From contig NZ_FOFB01000028.1 of assembly GCF_900110645.1 (NCBI RefSeq), positions 19,444 to 83,443 on the forward strand: a DNA stretch of 64,000 nt, written 5' to 3'. Shown in pieces: positions 26,860-34,854 of the stretch. A model generated the notes under the pieces. It was not told where the DNA came from. It saw only the letters and a list, made by a program, of their open reading frames with translations, and ran no database searches. The translations under genes were made by a program, and so were the position numbers. This DNA is from Neolewinella agarilytica (GTDB lineage Bacteria; Bacteroidota; Bacteroidia; Chitinophagales; Saprospiraceae). Numbering within the stretch: position 1 is the first letter of the stretch; every line of letters starts with the position of its first letter.

Positions 26860-26960
26860 ATAAAAATGTCCGGTCTCCTGTCATCATCCGACCATTTGAG
26901 GCTTACCTATTGACTTTTTCCCCATTCGTGCGTTTAAATTAGTAGCAACTAATAGCATCC

Positions 26961-27176
26961 ATGCGTAAAATTCAGGAATTCAAAACCAACATTAATTGCG
27001 GCAGCTGTGTCCGCAGCGTCACGCCTTTTCTCGACGACCTGGAAGGCGTCACCATCTGGCGGGTAGACGTTGAGCAAGAAGACAAAGTACTTACCGTAGA
27101 AGGTAACGTACCCGCTTCCGCCATCATCAAGATGGTAGAAGAAGCTGGCTTTGATATCGAGCCAGTGGCGGCGTAA
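26961..27176 (+). CDS. Heavy-metal-associated (HMA) domain protein, CopZ-like
   Basis: 71 residues forming a single ferredoxin-like HMA domain: NINCGSCVRSVTPFLDDL with the metal-binding CxxC (C-G-S-C), then GVTIWRVDVEQEDKVLTVEG and ASAIIKMVEEAGFDIEPV. Such small proteins carry copper or a similar soft metal. The usual MxCxxC methionine is replaced by Asn (INCGSC), a feature seen in several Bacteroidota members. No copper ATPase is adjacent, and the gene stands alone before a duplicated non-coding repeat. Confidence 0.85.
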   Translation: MRKIQEFKTNINCGSCVRSVTPFLDDLEGVTIWRVDVEQEDKVLTVEGNVPASAIIKMVEEAGFDIEPVAA

Positions 27177-27385
27177 CGCCCTGTAGCGACAGCTTCAGCC
27201 GTCGTTCGGGCAAGGGAGCGCCAGCGACTTTGCCCGCGCAACAACTGCCAAGACAGGAAGCTATCCGAACCATTGGCGGCTTAGGCACTTGGTCGAGACG
27301 CCCTGTAGCGACGGCTTCAGCCGTCGTTCGGGCAAGGGAGCGCCAGCGACTTTGACCGTGCAACAACTGCCAAGACAGGAAGCTA
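27176..27385. repeat. 88-bp direct repeat, two copies (27176-27263 and 27298-27385)
   Basis: The two copies differ at only about three positions and are separated by 34 bp. Each contains the hairpin CGACGGCTTCAGCCGTCG (one base changed in the first copy), and each ends in a conserved CAACAACTGCCAAGACAGGA. The first copy begins at the last base of the HMA gene's stop codon. Minus-strand frames through both copies read MLRGQSRWRSLA/MLHGQSRWRSLA but are not believable genes. Confidence 0.85.
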
Positions 27386-27528
27386 CCCCGCTAAAACGCT
27401 CCGGGAGCCTTTACATTTGCTTCGCAGTACTTCGTGCTCGGCAGGCTTAGTAAACACGGCCCCGTTCGCGATCGACGTACAGCGTCTCGACCAGAATTTC
27501 GGCCAAACCAATAGGCTTTAACAAAACC

Positions 27529-28458
27529 ATGCCCTTCCCCCCTCCTGCTAAAAGCCCGCTTCAGCCCTTACACCTGTCTGCCGCCAAGGCACGAGACATT
27601 GCCCTTTTCTGCAAGCGCGACGATCTTTACACCCCTGCCCCGGGTACCGCCCTGCAGGGCAACAAAGTGCGCAAGCTGGAACCGGTATTGCGGGCGGCCG
27701 TGGCCGCAAAGCCTACGCCTTTGCTGGTCAGCTTCGGTGGTGCGTACAGCAATCATGTTTCTGCGCTGGCTACGGCCGGGCGACTTTACAGCATCCCCGT
27801 CCATCTCTTCGTGCGCGGGGAAGAAGTGGACAATGCTTTGCTGGATCAGGCACGGCGGGACGGGGCGATCATAACGCTGCTAAGCCGGTCCGAATACCGC
27901 TTCAAAAACGAGGCAAGCTGGCTACGATTACGCCAGGCCGAACTGGCTGAACAACATCGCCTGCCCCCGGAATTCATCTGGTTTATTCCCGAAGGTGGTA
28001 CGACCAAAGAAAGTGCCCGCAACGTAGGCAAACTGTATGGCGAAGTGGTCTCCGATCTCGGCCAGCCACCCGATTTTCTGTGCATTAGTGCCGGCACCGG
28101 TGGGTCTGCCGCTGGCATCATCCAGGCCGCTGATCCCAAGACCCGCATTGAGGTTTATCCCGCTCTGAAGGGAGATTGGATGGCGGATGAGATTCAGCAA
28201 TTACTTGGACCAGGAGTCTCCCAAAACTGGACATGCATAACGGATTATCACTTTGGCGGCTACGGCAAATTCCCCTGGGAGTGGGTCGTCCCGTCGGAGG
28301 GAATCGCAAGCCGGGCGGACATCGGGGAGCCGGGGCTTCCACAGCTGGAGCCGATCTATACGGCGAAGCTTTTTTCTGGTGTATTGGACCGGCTCAGAGC
28401 GGGTAAATATCCGGAGGGCAGCAGTGTTGTTGTCGTGCATACCGGGGGGATTTATTGA
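27529..28458 (+). CDS. PLP-dependent ACC deaminase/D-cysteine desulfhydrase family enzyme
   Basis: 309 residues of PLP fold type II. The PLP lysine is in GNKVRKLE (about residue 45), the substrate/PLP region is FGGAYSNHVSALA, the phosphate-binding loop is SAGTGGSAAGI, and the end has VVVHTGG. Alignment is with the 1-aminocyclopropane-1-carboxylate deaminase/D-cysteine desulfhydrase group; the deaminase-specific residues cannot be checked by eye, and most environmental members are thought to act on D-cysteine or related D-amino acids. It is cytoplasmic. The first residues (PFPPPAKSPLQPL) are Pro-rich. Confidence 0.88.
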   Translation: MPFPPPAKSPLQPLHLSAAKARDIALFCKRDDLYTPAPGTALQGNKVRKLEPVLRAAVAAKPTPLLVSFGGAYSNHVSALATAGRLYSIPVHLFVRGEEVDNALLDQARRDGAIITLLSRSEYRFKNEASWLRLRQAELAEQHRLPPEFIWFIPEGGTTKESARNVGKLYGEVVSDLGQPPDFLCISAGTGGSAAGIIQAADPKTRIEVYPALKGDWMADEIQQLLGPGVSQNWTCITDYHFGGYGKFPWEWVVPSEGIASRADIGEPGLPQLEPIYTAKLFSGVLDRLRAGKYPEGSSVVVVHTGGIY

Positions 28459-28627
28459 GTTTCTTTAAGGGGCGGCGCAGACCAAACCGTCGCTTTTATT
28501 CGCCTTTGGGGGGCCAAAAGAAGCAACAACCTAGTTTGCGCGCCCTTTCAATCTTTAAGAACTACTCAAAAAATACGCTAAGAAAATTTGGATTCCTTAG
28601 GGCAATAATTATCGCCTAAAAATTATA

Positions 28628-29299
28628 TCAACTACCCTGCCACCGTTTAAAAGTAACGGGATAACGAGTCTCCGGTTGAATTTCTATAGGCATTGGAGTA
28701 CTTCCATTTGTACTACAGAGATTCAGAAAAATTTCTCCTTTTATAGTATTACGATCTACAAATCGGCCAACAAACGTTTTCCCTCGACAATGCCATTCTC
28801 CAGCACGAAAGGAATATTGATTGTTACTCTTATCAAAAAGATCGTAAATCCAAACTGAGTCCACGGGTGTTGTAAAATCACCGGGAAATACATAGGTAAT
28901 CACACTTTGGCTGCTTCCAATTGACAAGGCGTCTGGATCCCGATTATACATTTTACCAGCCCCGTCTTTGAGCCTAGGATCTCCATTTTGCCAAGTCAGG
29001 TCAAATGGCTCCTCCAAAAGAGACATAATAAGTGTATCCATCAAGCCGGGATACTGATCATAGCTAATGAAGTTTATTGCCTCACTGTTTTGAATGCAAA
29101 AACCAGGGGCCAATTGCGCTTCCTGATTCGGACATTCGCAATATCCGTTTTGGCATTCAGCGACACCTTTACATACGTTGTAACATTCTTCTCCTCTTGG
29201 GGTAATAATGTCTTCATCGCAGCCATCGCAACCAATTAGCATCAGGCAAGGCAAGAGGGATAACAGTACTGTCTGTATTCTTGATTTTAATAAAATCAT
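28628..29299 (-). CDS. Cys-rich lipoprotein of unknown function
   Basis: 223 residues with a lipoprotein signal (LLSLLPCLMLIGC). Right after it comes a Cys-rich EGF-like stretch: CDGCDEDIITPRGEECYNVC, then AECQNGYCECPN. The remainder is a beta-rich domain (ITYVFPGDFTTPVDSVWIYDLF, GKTFVGRFVDRNTIKGEIFL, in pieces) similar in style to Bacteroidota DUF-type lipoproteins. The start overlaps the stop of the upstream T9SS cargo gene by 4 bp, so the two are translated together and may act as a surface pair. The region is AT-rich. Confidence 0.7.
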   Translation of the reverse strand: MILLKSRIQTVLLSLLPCLMLIGCDGCDEDIITPRGEECYNVCKGVAECQNGYCECPNQEAQLAPGFCIQNSEAINFISYDQYPGLMDTLIMSLLEEPFDLTWQNGDPRLKDGAGKMYNRDPDALSIGSSQSVITYVFPGDFTTPVDSVWIYDLFDKSNNQYSFRAGEWHCRGKTFVGRFVDRNTIKGEIFLNLCSTNGSTPMPIEIQPETRYPVTFKRWQGS

Positions 29300-31422
29300 T
29301 GGAGTATGATTTTTTTAGCGTAACGACGACCATCAGACAATGTTGCTGACAGAAAATATATTCCAGCCGGCAGGTTGCCTGAATCTATTACGATTGAATT
29401 CCCCATTGATATCTCCTGTCTCATAAACTCCTGACCATTGATATTATAGAGCGATACCCGAGCCATTTGAGAGGAGCTATTTTCCATTTGCCGAAAAGCT
29501 ACATTCGTACTCTCAAAGCTTGTTTCTGTAATAAAGACATCATCAAAATCGTCCGTTCTCGGAGGAACAACGTTAATACTTACGGGGGTGGGACAAGTAA
29601 AACCATTGTAAGTAAAACCGTGTCCTGTCTCACTCCATACATTTCTTAGCCATCCATTAAGATTAAAGAAAGCTCTGGTAGCATTCTGATAGTTTGACTC
29701 GCTTGCACTCCCAGGTATATCATCGGCCATAGTTGATAACAGCCAGGAAGCAACATAAGGTGAGCAACAATCATTATTCGGGTCTGGGCTTCCTCCTCCT
29801 TGCATTATCCCTGCTAACCTAAAAGAAGAGTATATACTCGCATTAGTTTCCCATTTACGTAGTCCACTAGCTTCTAGTACTCCGGCCGCGCCAAGAACCA
29901 CTCTAACCGGCGTATTGGGCCTGATCGTCACATTATGATTCCGATTCGCGCCTGTCTGTTGAAGGGACCTTCTTTGACCGGATACTTCAATAGAACAAGG
30001 TGTTTTATCTAACCAGGGGTCCTCTAATGCATTTCCGACCTGAGCAATAGCATCGCTGATTAAGCTGTTTTGCCAGATGTTTTGGATTTGTTCTTCCGAT
30101 TGGCCTGGTGTTCCTGTACCCGCTGGTGGATCTTGGGTAAATTGATAGACAGTAAAGGCAAATTCAAGAAATTCTGATGCCGTTGGCCCATTGTAAGTCT
30201 GGGAACATTCCGATGCTTGTCCATTCGTTTGCATGGAGAGTATCTCAAATGATTCGGCATTGCCTACTTCCGTAAATGTTACCATCATTGCGTCAACTGC
30301 TGAGGCTCTGGCATTTCGATTACTTCCGCAAAAAAGTCCTCCACTAATCACTTCTGCATTAGCTCTCACGACAGATTCATAATCCCATTCAAAGGCCACC
30401 TCGCGATCACAGCCACAATCCGAGGGAAGGCCGTTAGAACCGGTACACACCCATAGAAACTCAAGTGTTGCTGTAAAATCAACGGGAAGCACATCACTAT
30501 TCCCTTGCTGAACAGCATCTCGGTTCCAATAGAACTCATAGGGCGCATTTACACACCGCAAGGTATTTACGAACATTTCTTGGTAACGTGAAGGTCCCTC
30601 GTATGCCCAATATTGATCTGCTCTGATATCTCCTCCACGAAATCTTTGGTCAAGTCTAGAACCATAGTCTCCGGAGATTCTACCATCAGACCGTACACGG
30701 ACATAAGGCTCTAAGTCATAGTTCATAGCCACTCTAACTGATGCGCATTGGCAGTCATCTGTTAGGGACTTGGCCCCGATAAATACTGATTCCGACGGAT
30801 AAAAATTTAGGTCTTCATACTTATCTTGAATCGGTTTCCCACCATATCTAAGTTGTTGTAGTAACCTAATCTTGGAGAACTCATCAATATCATTAGACTT
30901 ATCTAAGAAGGAGTTGATGTCTGTTCCACTCTTTTGCCATTCAAGGACAACATTATAATCATCCCGATTCAAATCTATTGGATCATTCTGTTCTTTTGGG
31001 GTAGTGGAAAAAGAGGTGACTTCCTCTTCTGTACCGCACGAATTTTTAGCTAAAACTGTAAAAAAACGGTCATTAGGAATCTTGACAACTGTTACTGGTT
31101 CGATAAGCGTTAATGACATATTTTTACCGCCATCAGCTCTCTCTAAAAGGACATCCCCTCCCGTTTCGGAGGTAGTTATTTGAACCAGAGAGAATGAATA
31201 GAATCGAATTACTTTACATTCAACATTTACGGAAAGTTCACAGCCCTCAGAGTATTTGTCTGCTATCATCTTGGCCTGGACATTCCTGGCAGCGTCAATT
31301 CTAGCAGCATATTCTTTATCAAATTGGACAGCATCTACATTTTGTGCAGTCAAAGCTTGGCAACAGAGCACAAGAATTAATATCGCTAACGGATAGCGAG
31401 TAACGAGTAACGAGTAACGCAT
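29296..31422 (-). CDS. Large secreted protein with T9SS C-terminal sorting domain
   Basis: 708 residues. The signal peptide is LLVTRYPLAILILVLCCQALTAQ, encoded partly by a 7-bp tandem repeat. The last about 75 residues (ARVSLYNINGQEFMRQEISM ... GIYFLSATLSDGRRYAKKIIL) are a T9SS type A sorting domain, so the protein crosses the outer membrane. The middle has many Cys and Asn, including DDCQCASVRVAMNYDLEPYV, CDREVAFEWDYESV and PDPNNDCCSPYV, but I recognise no enzyme family. The 4-bp overlap with the downstream lipoprotein gene argues for a joint function. DNA is AT-rich (around 43% GC by eye) compared with flanks. Confidence 0.78.
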   Translation of the reverse strand: MRYSLLVTRYPLAILILVLCCQALTAQNVDAVQFDKEYAARIDAARNVQAKMIADKYSEGCELSVNVECKVIRFYSFSLVQITTSETGGDVLLERADGGKNMSLTLIEPVTVVKIPNDRFFTVLAKNSCGTEEEVTSFSTTPKEQNDPIDLNRDDYNVVLEWQKSGTDINSFLDKSNDIDEFSKIRLLQQLRYGGKPIQDKYEDLNFYPSESVFIGAKSLTDDCQCASVRVAMNYDLEPYVRVRSDGRISGDYGSRLDQRFRGGDIRADQYWAYEGPSRYQEMFVNTLRCVNAPYEFYWNRDAVQQGNSDVLPVDFTATLEFLWVCTGSNGLPSDCGCDREVAFEWDYESVVRANAEVISGGLFCGSNRNARASAVDAMMVTFTEVGNAESFEILSMQTNGQASECSQTYNGPTASEFLEFAFTVYQFTQDPPAGTGTPGQSEEQIQNIWQNSLISDAIAQVGNALEDPWLDKTPCSIEVSGQRRSLQQTGANRNHNVTIRPNTPVRVVLGAAGVLEASGLRKWETNASIYSSFRLAGIMQGGGSPDPNNDCCSPYVASWLLSTMADDIPGSASESNYQNATRAFFNLNGWLRNVWSETGHGFTYNGFTCPTPVSINVVPPRTDDFDDVFITETSFESTNVAFRQMENSSSQMARVSLYNINGQEFMRQEISMGNSIVIDSGNLPAGIYFLSATLSDGRRYAKKIILQ
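31397..31418 (-). repeat. Heptanucleotide tandem repeat in the signal-peptide region
   Basis: About three copies of CGTTACT (minus strand), followed by diverged copies, just after the start codon of the T9SS cargo gene. Because 7 is not a multiple of 3, gain or loss of one unit would shift the reading frame. Confidence 0.65.
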
Positions 31423-31423
31423 T

Positions 31424-31471
31424 GGGTTTGGGTTTGGGTTTGGGTTTGGGTTTGGGTTTGGGTTTGGGTTT
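31424..31471 (-). repeat. Telomere-like hexamer tract, eight GGGTTT units, abutting a start codon
   Basis: Eight perfect GGGTTT units on the plus strand (AAACCC on the sense strand of the minus gene). It lies one base upstream of the ATG of the T9SS cargo gene, filling the normal ribosome-binding region. Length changes would alter leader spacing but not the frame. Confidence 0.9.
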
Positions 31472-31833
31472 ACTGGCGAAAACCAGTCTTAATGTTAGTA
31501 CGATATAAATATACTATCATCTATAACAAAAATGCAAGAATCAATAATAAATAATTACTAAAAACCCATGATACATTCTATTATAGCCAATATTTGACCA
31601 AAAATTCTATTCTAACGCTCCAAAAGTGAAAATTTAGAAAACATCAAAAAAATAAAAGTTAGACACAATTATGTATTAAAATCGTGACAGTTTCAACCTG
31701 AATCAGGTAGCATCAGAATAGATCCTCCCATTTACAACAGGTCTGCAAACAGTTGAAAATTCACAAAACTCACAAAACCAAAAAACCCTATCTTTAGCAC
31801 CCACATTCCAACCTCATAAAAAACCTGCGCCCC
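31472..31833. other. AT-rich intergenic region
   Basis: No gene seen. It is strongly AT-rich over the first 250 bp, in contrast to the iorA side. A -7-like TATCTTTA at 31789-31796 lies 37 nt before the iorA-type start and is its likely promoter. Confidence 0.5.
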
Positions 31834-32301
31834 ATGGCTCAATTCCAACTCACCGTTAACGGCAAATCAAGGACGGTAGACGCTGCCCCCGACACCCCTC
31901 TACTCTGGGCATTACGCGATGATCTCGGTCTCGTTGGCACCAAGTTCGGCTGCGGCATCGGGCAATGTGGCGCCTGCACGGTACACATTGACGGGGTAGC
32001 GATGCGCTCCTGCCAGATGCCCGTCAGCCAGGTCGCCGAAGGCGGCAACAAGGTCACCACCATCGAAGGACTCTCAGAAAACGGCACTCACCCCGTACAA
32101 CAAGCCTGGCTGGAGCACGACGTGCCCCAGTGTGGCTACTGCCAGGCGGGGCAGATCATGAGCGCTGCTTCCCTGCTGGAGCTCACGCCCAATCCTACGG
32201 ATGAAGACATCACCGCCGGTATGTCGGGCAACATTTGCCGTTGCGGCACCTACCTCCGCATTCATGCAGCGGTTAAAACGGCCGCCGGAAAGCTGAGTTA
32301 G
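31834..32301 (+). CDS. (2Fe-2S) small subunit of a molybdenum hydroxylase (IorA-type)
   Basis: 155 residues with two iron-sulfur domains. The N-terminal plant-ferredoxin-like cluster has [15 protein letters not shown] with a later Cys (MRSCQMPV). The C-terminal helical cluster has [11 protein letters not shown] and [10 protein letters not shown]. This is the electron-transfer subunit of isoquinoline-1-oxidoreductase or aldehyde-oxidase-type enzymes, passing electrons from the molybdenum cofactor subunit. The large subunit follows on the same strand after 122 bp. Length is typical. The start is ATG 31834. Confidence 0.93.
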   Translation: MAQFQLTVNGKSRTVDAAPDTPLLWALRDDLGLVGTKFGCGIGQCGACTVHIDGVAMRSCQMPVSQVAEGGNKVTTIEGLSENGTHPVQQAWLEHDVPQCGYCQAGQIMSAASLLELTPNPTDEDITAGMSGNICRCGTYLRIHAAVKTAAGKLS

Positions 32302-32389
32302 CGCGTGCGTCTTCGGTTCGCTCCGGCGGTGACCATACCTCCCGGCACAAGAGCCTGACACTCCCCTACCTTGCTTTTCCAACTTCCTT

Positions 32390-32408
32390 TGCACCGGCGT
32401 TCAGCGCC
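32390..32408 (+). repeat. Degenerate GC-rich element, copy 7
   Basis: TGCACCGGCGTTCAGCGCC, preceded by CCTT, 16 bp before the large-subunit start. It is a diverged member of the dispersed family. Confidence 0.35.
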
Positions 32409-32423
32409 CCAATCCTTACTCCA

Positions 32424-34619
32424 ATGTCTACCAATAAATCCCGTAGAAATTTCCTGAAAGTCTCCGCCGCCACCGGCGGTGGTTTTATGCTGGGCTTCAG
32501 CATCCTTACCTCCTGCGAACCCAAACCAGTAGTGGCCATGGAGCCCGAGCTGGTGATGCCCGAAAAATGGATGGAGCTCAACGGCTTCATCAAAATTGGC
32601 GATAACGGCGTGGTAACCATCATGAGTCCTAACCCGGAAATTGGTCAGAACGTAAAAACGGCCATGCCGATGATCATCGCCGAAGAGCTCGACGTTGACT
32701 GGAAAAACGTGGTTGTGGAGCAGGGCAAACTGGACACCGAAAACTTTGAGCGACAGATTGCCGGCGGCAGCCAATCCATCCGCCACGGCTGGGAGCCACT
32801 GCGCAACACGGGCGCTACGGCCCGCGCCATGCTCGTCTCCGCCGCCGCCGAAAAACTAGAGGTTCCCGCCGGAGAACTCCGCACCGAAAACGGTGTCATT
32901 CACCACGATGCCTCCGGCAAAAGTATCGGGTACGGCGAAGTGGCCTCCCTGGCCGCCACGATGGAAGTACCCACCGAGGTCGAATTAAAGGACCCTAAAG
33001 ATTTCAAAATTATCGGCCACGGCAAAAAGAACGTCGACGCCAAAAAAATAGCTACCGGAAAGCCTCTTTTCGGTATCGACGTACAGCGCGAAGGCATGCT
33101 CTACGCCGGCATCATTCACCCGCCGGCTTTCGGTCTGGAGTTAAAATCTTTTGACGCCGCCGCTGCGCTGGCCATGCCCGGCATTACGGACGTTTTCTCC
33201 ATCGACTGTGCCCCCGAGGGCAAAGAAATGCAATGGTCCGACGGTGCCACGGTACGCAAACAGGTGGCCGTAGTGGGCAAATCCACCTGGCAGGTGATGC
33301 AGGCCAAAAAAGCCGTCACCGTAGAATGGGCCAAAGCCAGTGACGCAGAAGACACGGCCGGCCACAAAGCCAAAATGGCCGACCTGATCGCTAACGGCAA
33401 AGCCGAAGAAGCCCGCCGTGATGGCGATCCGGAAGCCGCCTTCGCCAGCGCCGCCAAGATCGTTGAGGCCTCCTACTCTGCTCCCTTCCTGCCCCACAAC
33501 ACCATGGAGCCGATGAATTTCTTCGCTCACGTGACGGACGAGAAGGCTGAACTACACGGCCCGGTACAAACACCGGAGTTTTTGGAAAAATCCATCGCTA
33601 CGCTCTTCGATATGGACCCCGCGCAGATCGAAGTGGGCATGACCCGCATGGGCGGCGGCTTCGGCCGCCGGCTCTACGGTAGTTTCGCCGTGGAAGCAGC
33701 GCTCATCAGCAAGCAGGCGGGCGCTCCCGTCAAACTCGTCTACACCCGCGAAGACGACATGACCCAGGGCACTTACCGCCCCGACTACCTCGTGAAGTAC
33801 CGCGCCGGCCTCGACGCCGACGGCAAGCTCATCGCTTTCCACGTGCGCGGCACGGGCACCCATGGCAGCCCCATCTTTGCTAACCGATTCCCCGCCGGAA
33901 CGGTAGACAACTACCTGGCTGAGAACATCAGCATGGACTCCAACATCTCCACCGGTGCCTGGCGGGCACCGCGCTCCAACTTCATCGCGGGTGCCGAACA
34001 GGCCTTCCTCGACGAAGTAGCCGAAGCCGCCGGCAAAGACCCCATCGACTTCCGCCTCGAACTCTTCGACCGGGCCATCAAGGACCCCGTCGGGGAAAAG
34101 AACGACTACGACGCCGAGCGCTACGCTGGCGTGTTGAAGCTCGTTCGCAAAGAATCCGGCTGGGACGGCGACGCGGGCGAAGCCCGCGGTGTAGCCGCCT
34201 ATTACTGCCATAACTCCTACGTTGCCCAGGTGCTACACCTGGAACTCGACGACAATGGCAACCCGAAAGTGGATAAAGTTGACTGCGCCGTAGACTGCGG
34301 TATCGTCGTTAACCCCGAAGGTGCCCGCAACCAGATCGAAGGTGGCATCGTCGATGGCATCGGCCACGCCCTCTACGGACAAATGACCTTTACCGACGGT
34401 AAACCCGATCACCAGAATTTTGACAGCTACCGCCTCATTCGGCACGCCGAAGCACCCCGCGAGATCAATACCTACTTCGTTGACAATGGCATCAAGCCCA
34501 CCGGACTCGGCGAACCTTCCCTGCCGCCCATCATGGGTGCACTGGCGAACGCGATCTACGCCGCCAAGGGAGAACGGGTGTATGATCAGCCGTTTATGGG
34601 AGCGGCTTTACGTGGCTGA
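32424..34619 (+). CDS. Molybdopterin large subunit of an aldehyde/isoquinoline oxidoreductase (IorB-type), Tat-exported
   Basis: 731 residues. A Tat-type signal (KSRRNFLKVSAATGGGFMLG) ends in SILTSC, so it may be a Tat-exported lipoprotein. Family motifs: LVMPEKWMELNGFIKIGDNG, GGSQSIRHGWEPLRNTGATA, FIGIDV-like FGIDVQREGML, MTRMGGGFGRRLYG, TGAWRAPRSN, VDCAVDCGIVVNPEGARNQI (in pieces), and the final catalytic-Glu region GLGEPSLPPIMGALANAI. It oxidises aldehydes or N-heterocycles with water as oxygen source. It pairs with the 2Fe-2S subunit just upstream. No cytochrome c partner or cofactor-maturation gene is adjacent. Confidence 0.92.
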   Translation: MSTNKSRRNFLKVSAATGGGFMLGFSILTSCEPKPVVAMEPELVMPEKWMELNGFIKIGDNGVVTIMSPNPEIGQNVKTAMPMIIAEELDVDWKNVVVEQGKLDTENFERQIAGGSQSIRHGWEPLRNTGATARAMLVSAAAEKLEVPAGELRTENGVIHHDASGKSIGYGEVASLAATMEVPTEVELKDPKDFKIIGHGKKNVDAKKIATGKPLFGIDVQREGMLYAGIIHPPAFGLELKSFDAAAALAMPGITDVFSIDCAPEGKEMQWSDGATVRKQVAVVGKSTWQVMQAKKAVTVEWAKASDAEDTAGHKAKMADLIANGKAEEARRDGDPEAAFASAAKIVEASYSAPFLPHNTMEPMNFFAHVTDEKAELHGPVQTPEFLEKSIATLFDMDPAQIEVGMTRMGGGFGRRLYGSFAVEAALISKQAGAPVKLVYTREDDMTQGTYRPDYLVKYRAGLDADGKLIAFHVRGTGTHGSPIFANRFPAGTVDNYLAENISMDSNISTGAWRAPRSNFIAGAEQAFLDEVAEAAGKDPIDFRLELFDRAIKDPVGEKNDYDAERYAGVLKLVRKESGWDGDAGEARGVAAYYCHNSYVAQVLHLELDDNGNPKVDKVDCAVDCGIVVNPEGARNQIEGGIVDGIGHALYGQMTFTDGKPDHQNFDSYRLIRHAEAPREINTYFVDNGIKPTGLGEPSLPPIMGALANAIYAAKGERVYDQPFMGAALRG

Positions 34620-34699
34620 TCGTGACCCGCTTCGTGCGTTCGGACTAGTCTCCAAGCCCAGGCGTTCGGTATCTAAGGTGATTAATAGATAGCACCGGG

Positions 34700-34800
34700 A
34701 CGCTCTCAGGTCCCGCAATACTGCGGGACGCTAAGAGGCCCCTTGAGTCGGGTACCAGGACCTTGTAGCGTCGCGAAGCGTCCTGCAAGCGTCCGAGTGA
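34700..34800. repeat. Hairpin-rich intergenic palindromes
   Basis: An 8-bp stem GTCCCGCA / TGCGGGAC (34710-34717, 34722-34729) and repeated GGACGCT/AGCGTCC/GCGTCC words. It may contain a terminator for the oxidoreductase or the beta-barrel gene, but no single structure is compelling. Confidence 0.4.
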
Positions 34801-34854
34801 GATGTGTATGTACCTTAATCTTTTAATCACTATAGCTCGTAACTTGCGATCTAA

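Noticed and set aside
27176..27385. Insertion sequence remnants in the duplicated repeat
   Set aside because: No transposase fragment, terminal inverted repeats or target duplication could be seen.
31424..31471. True telomere or linear replicon end
   Set aside because: The GGGTTT tract is short, internal and next to a start codon with genes on both sides.
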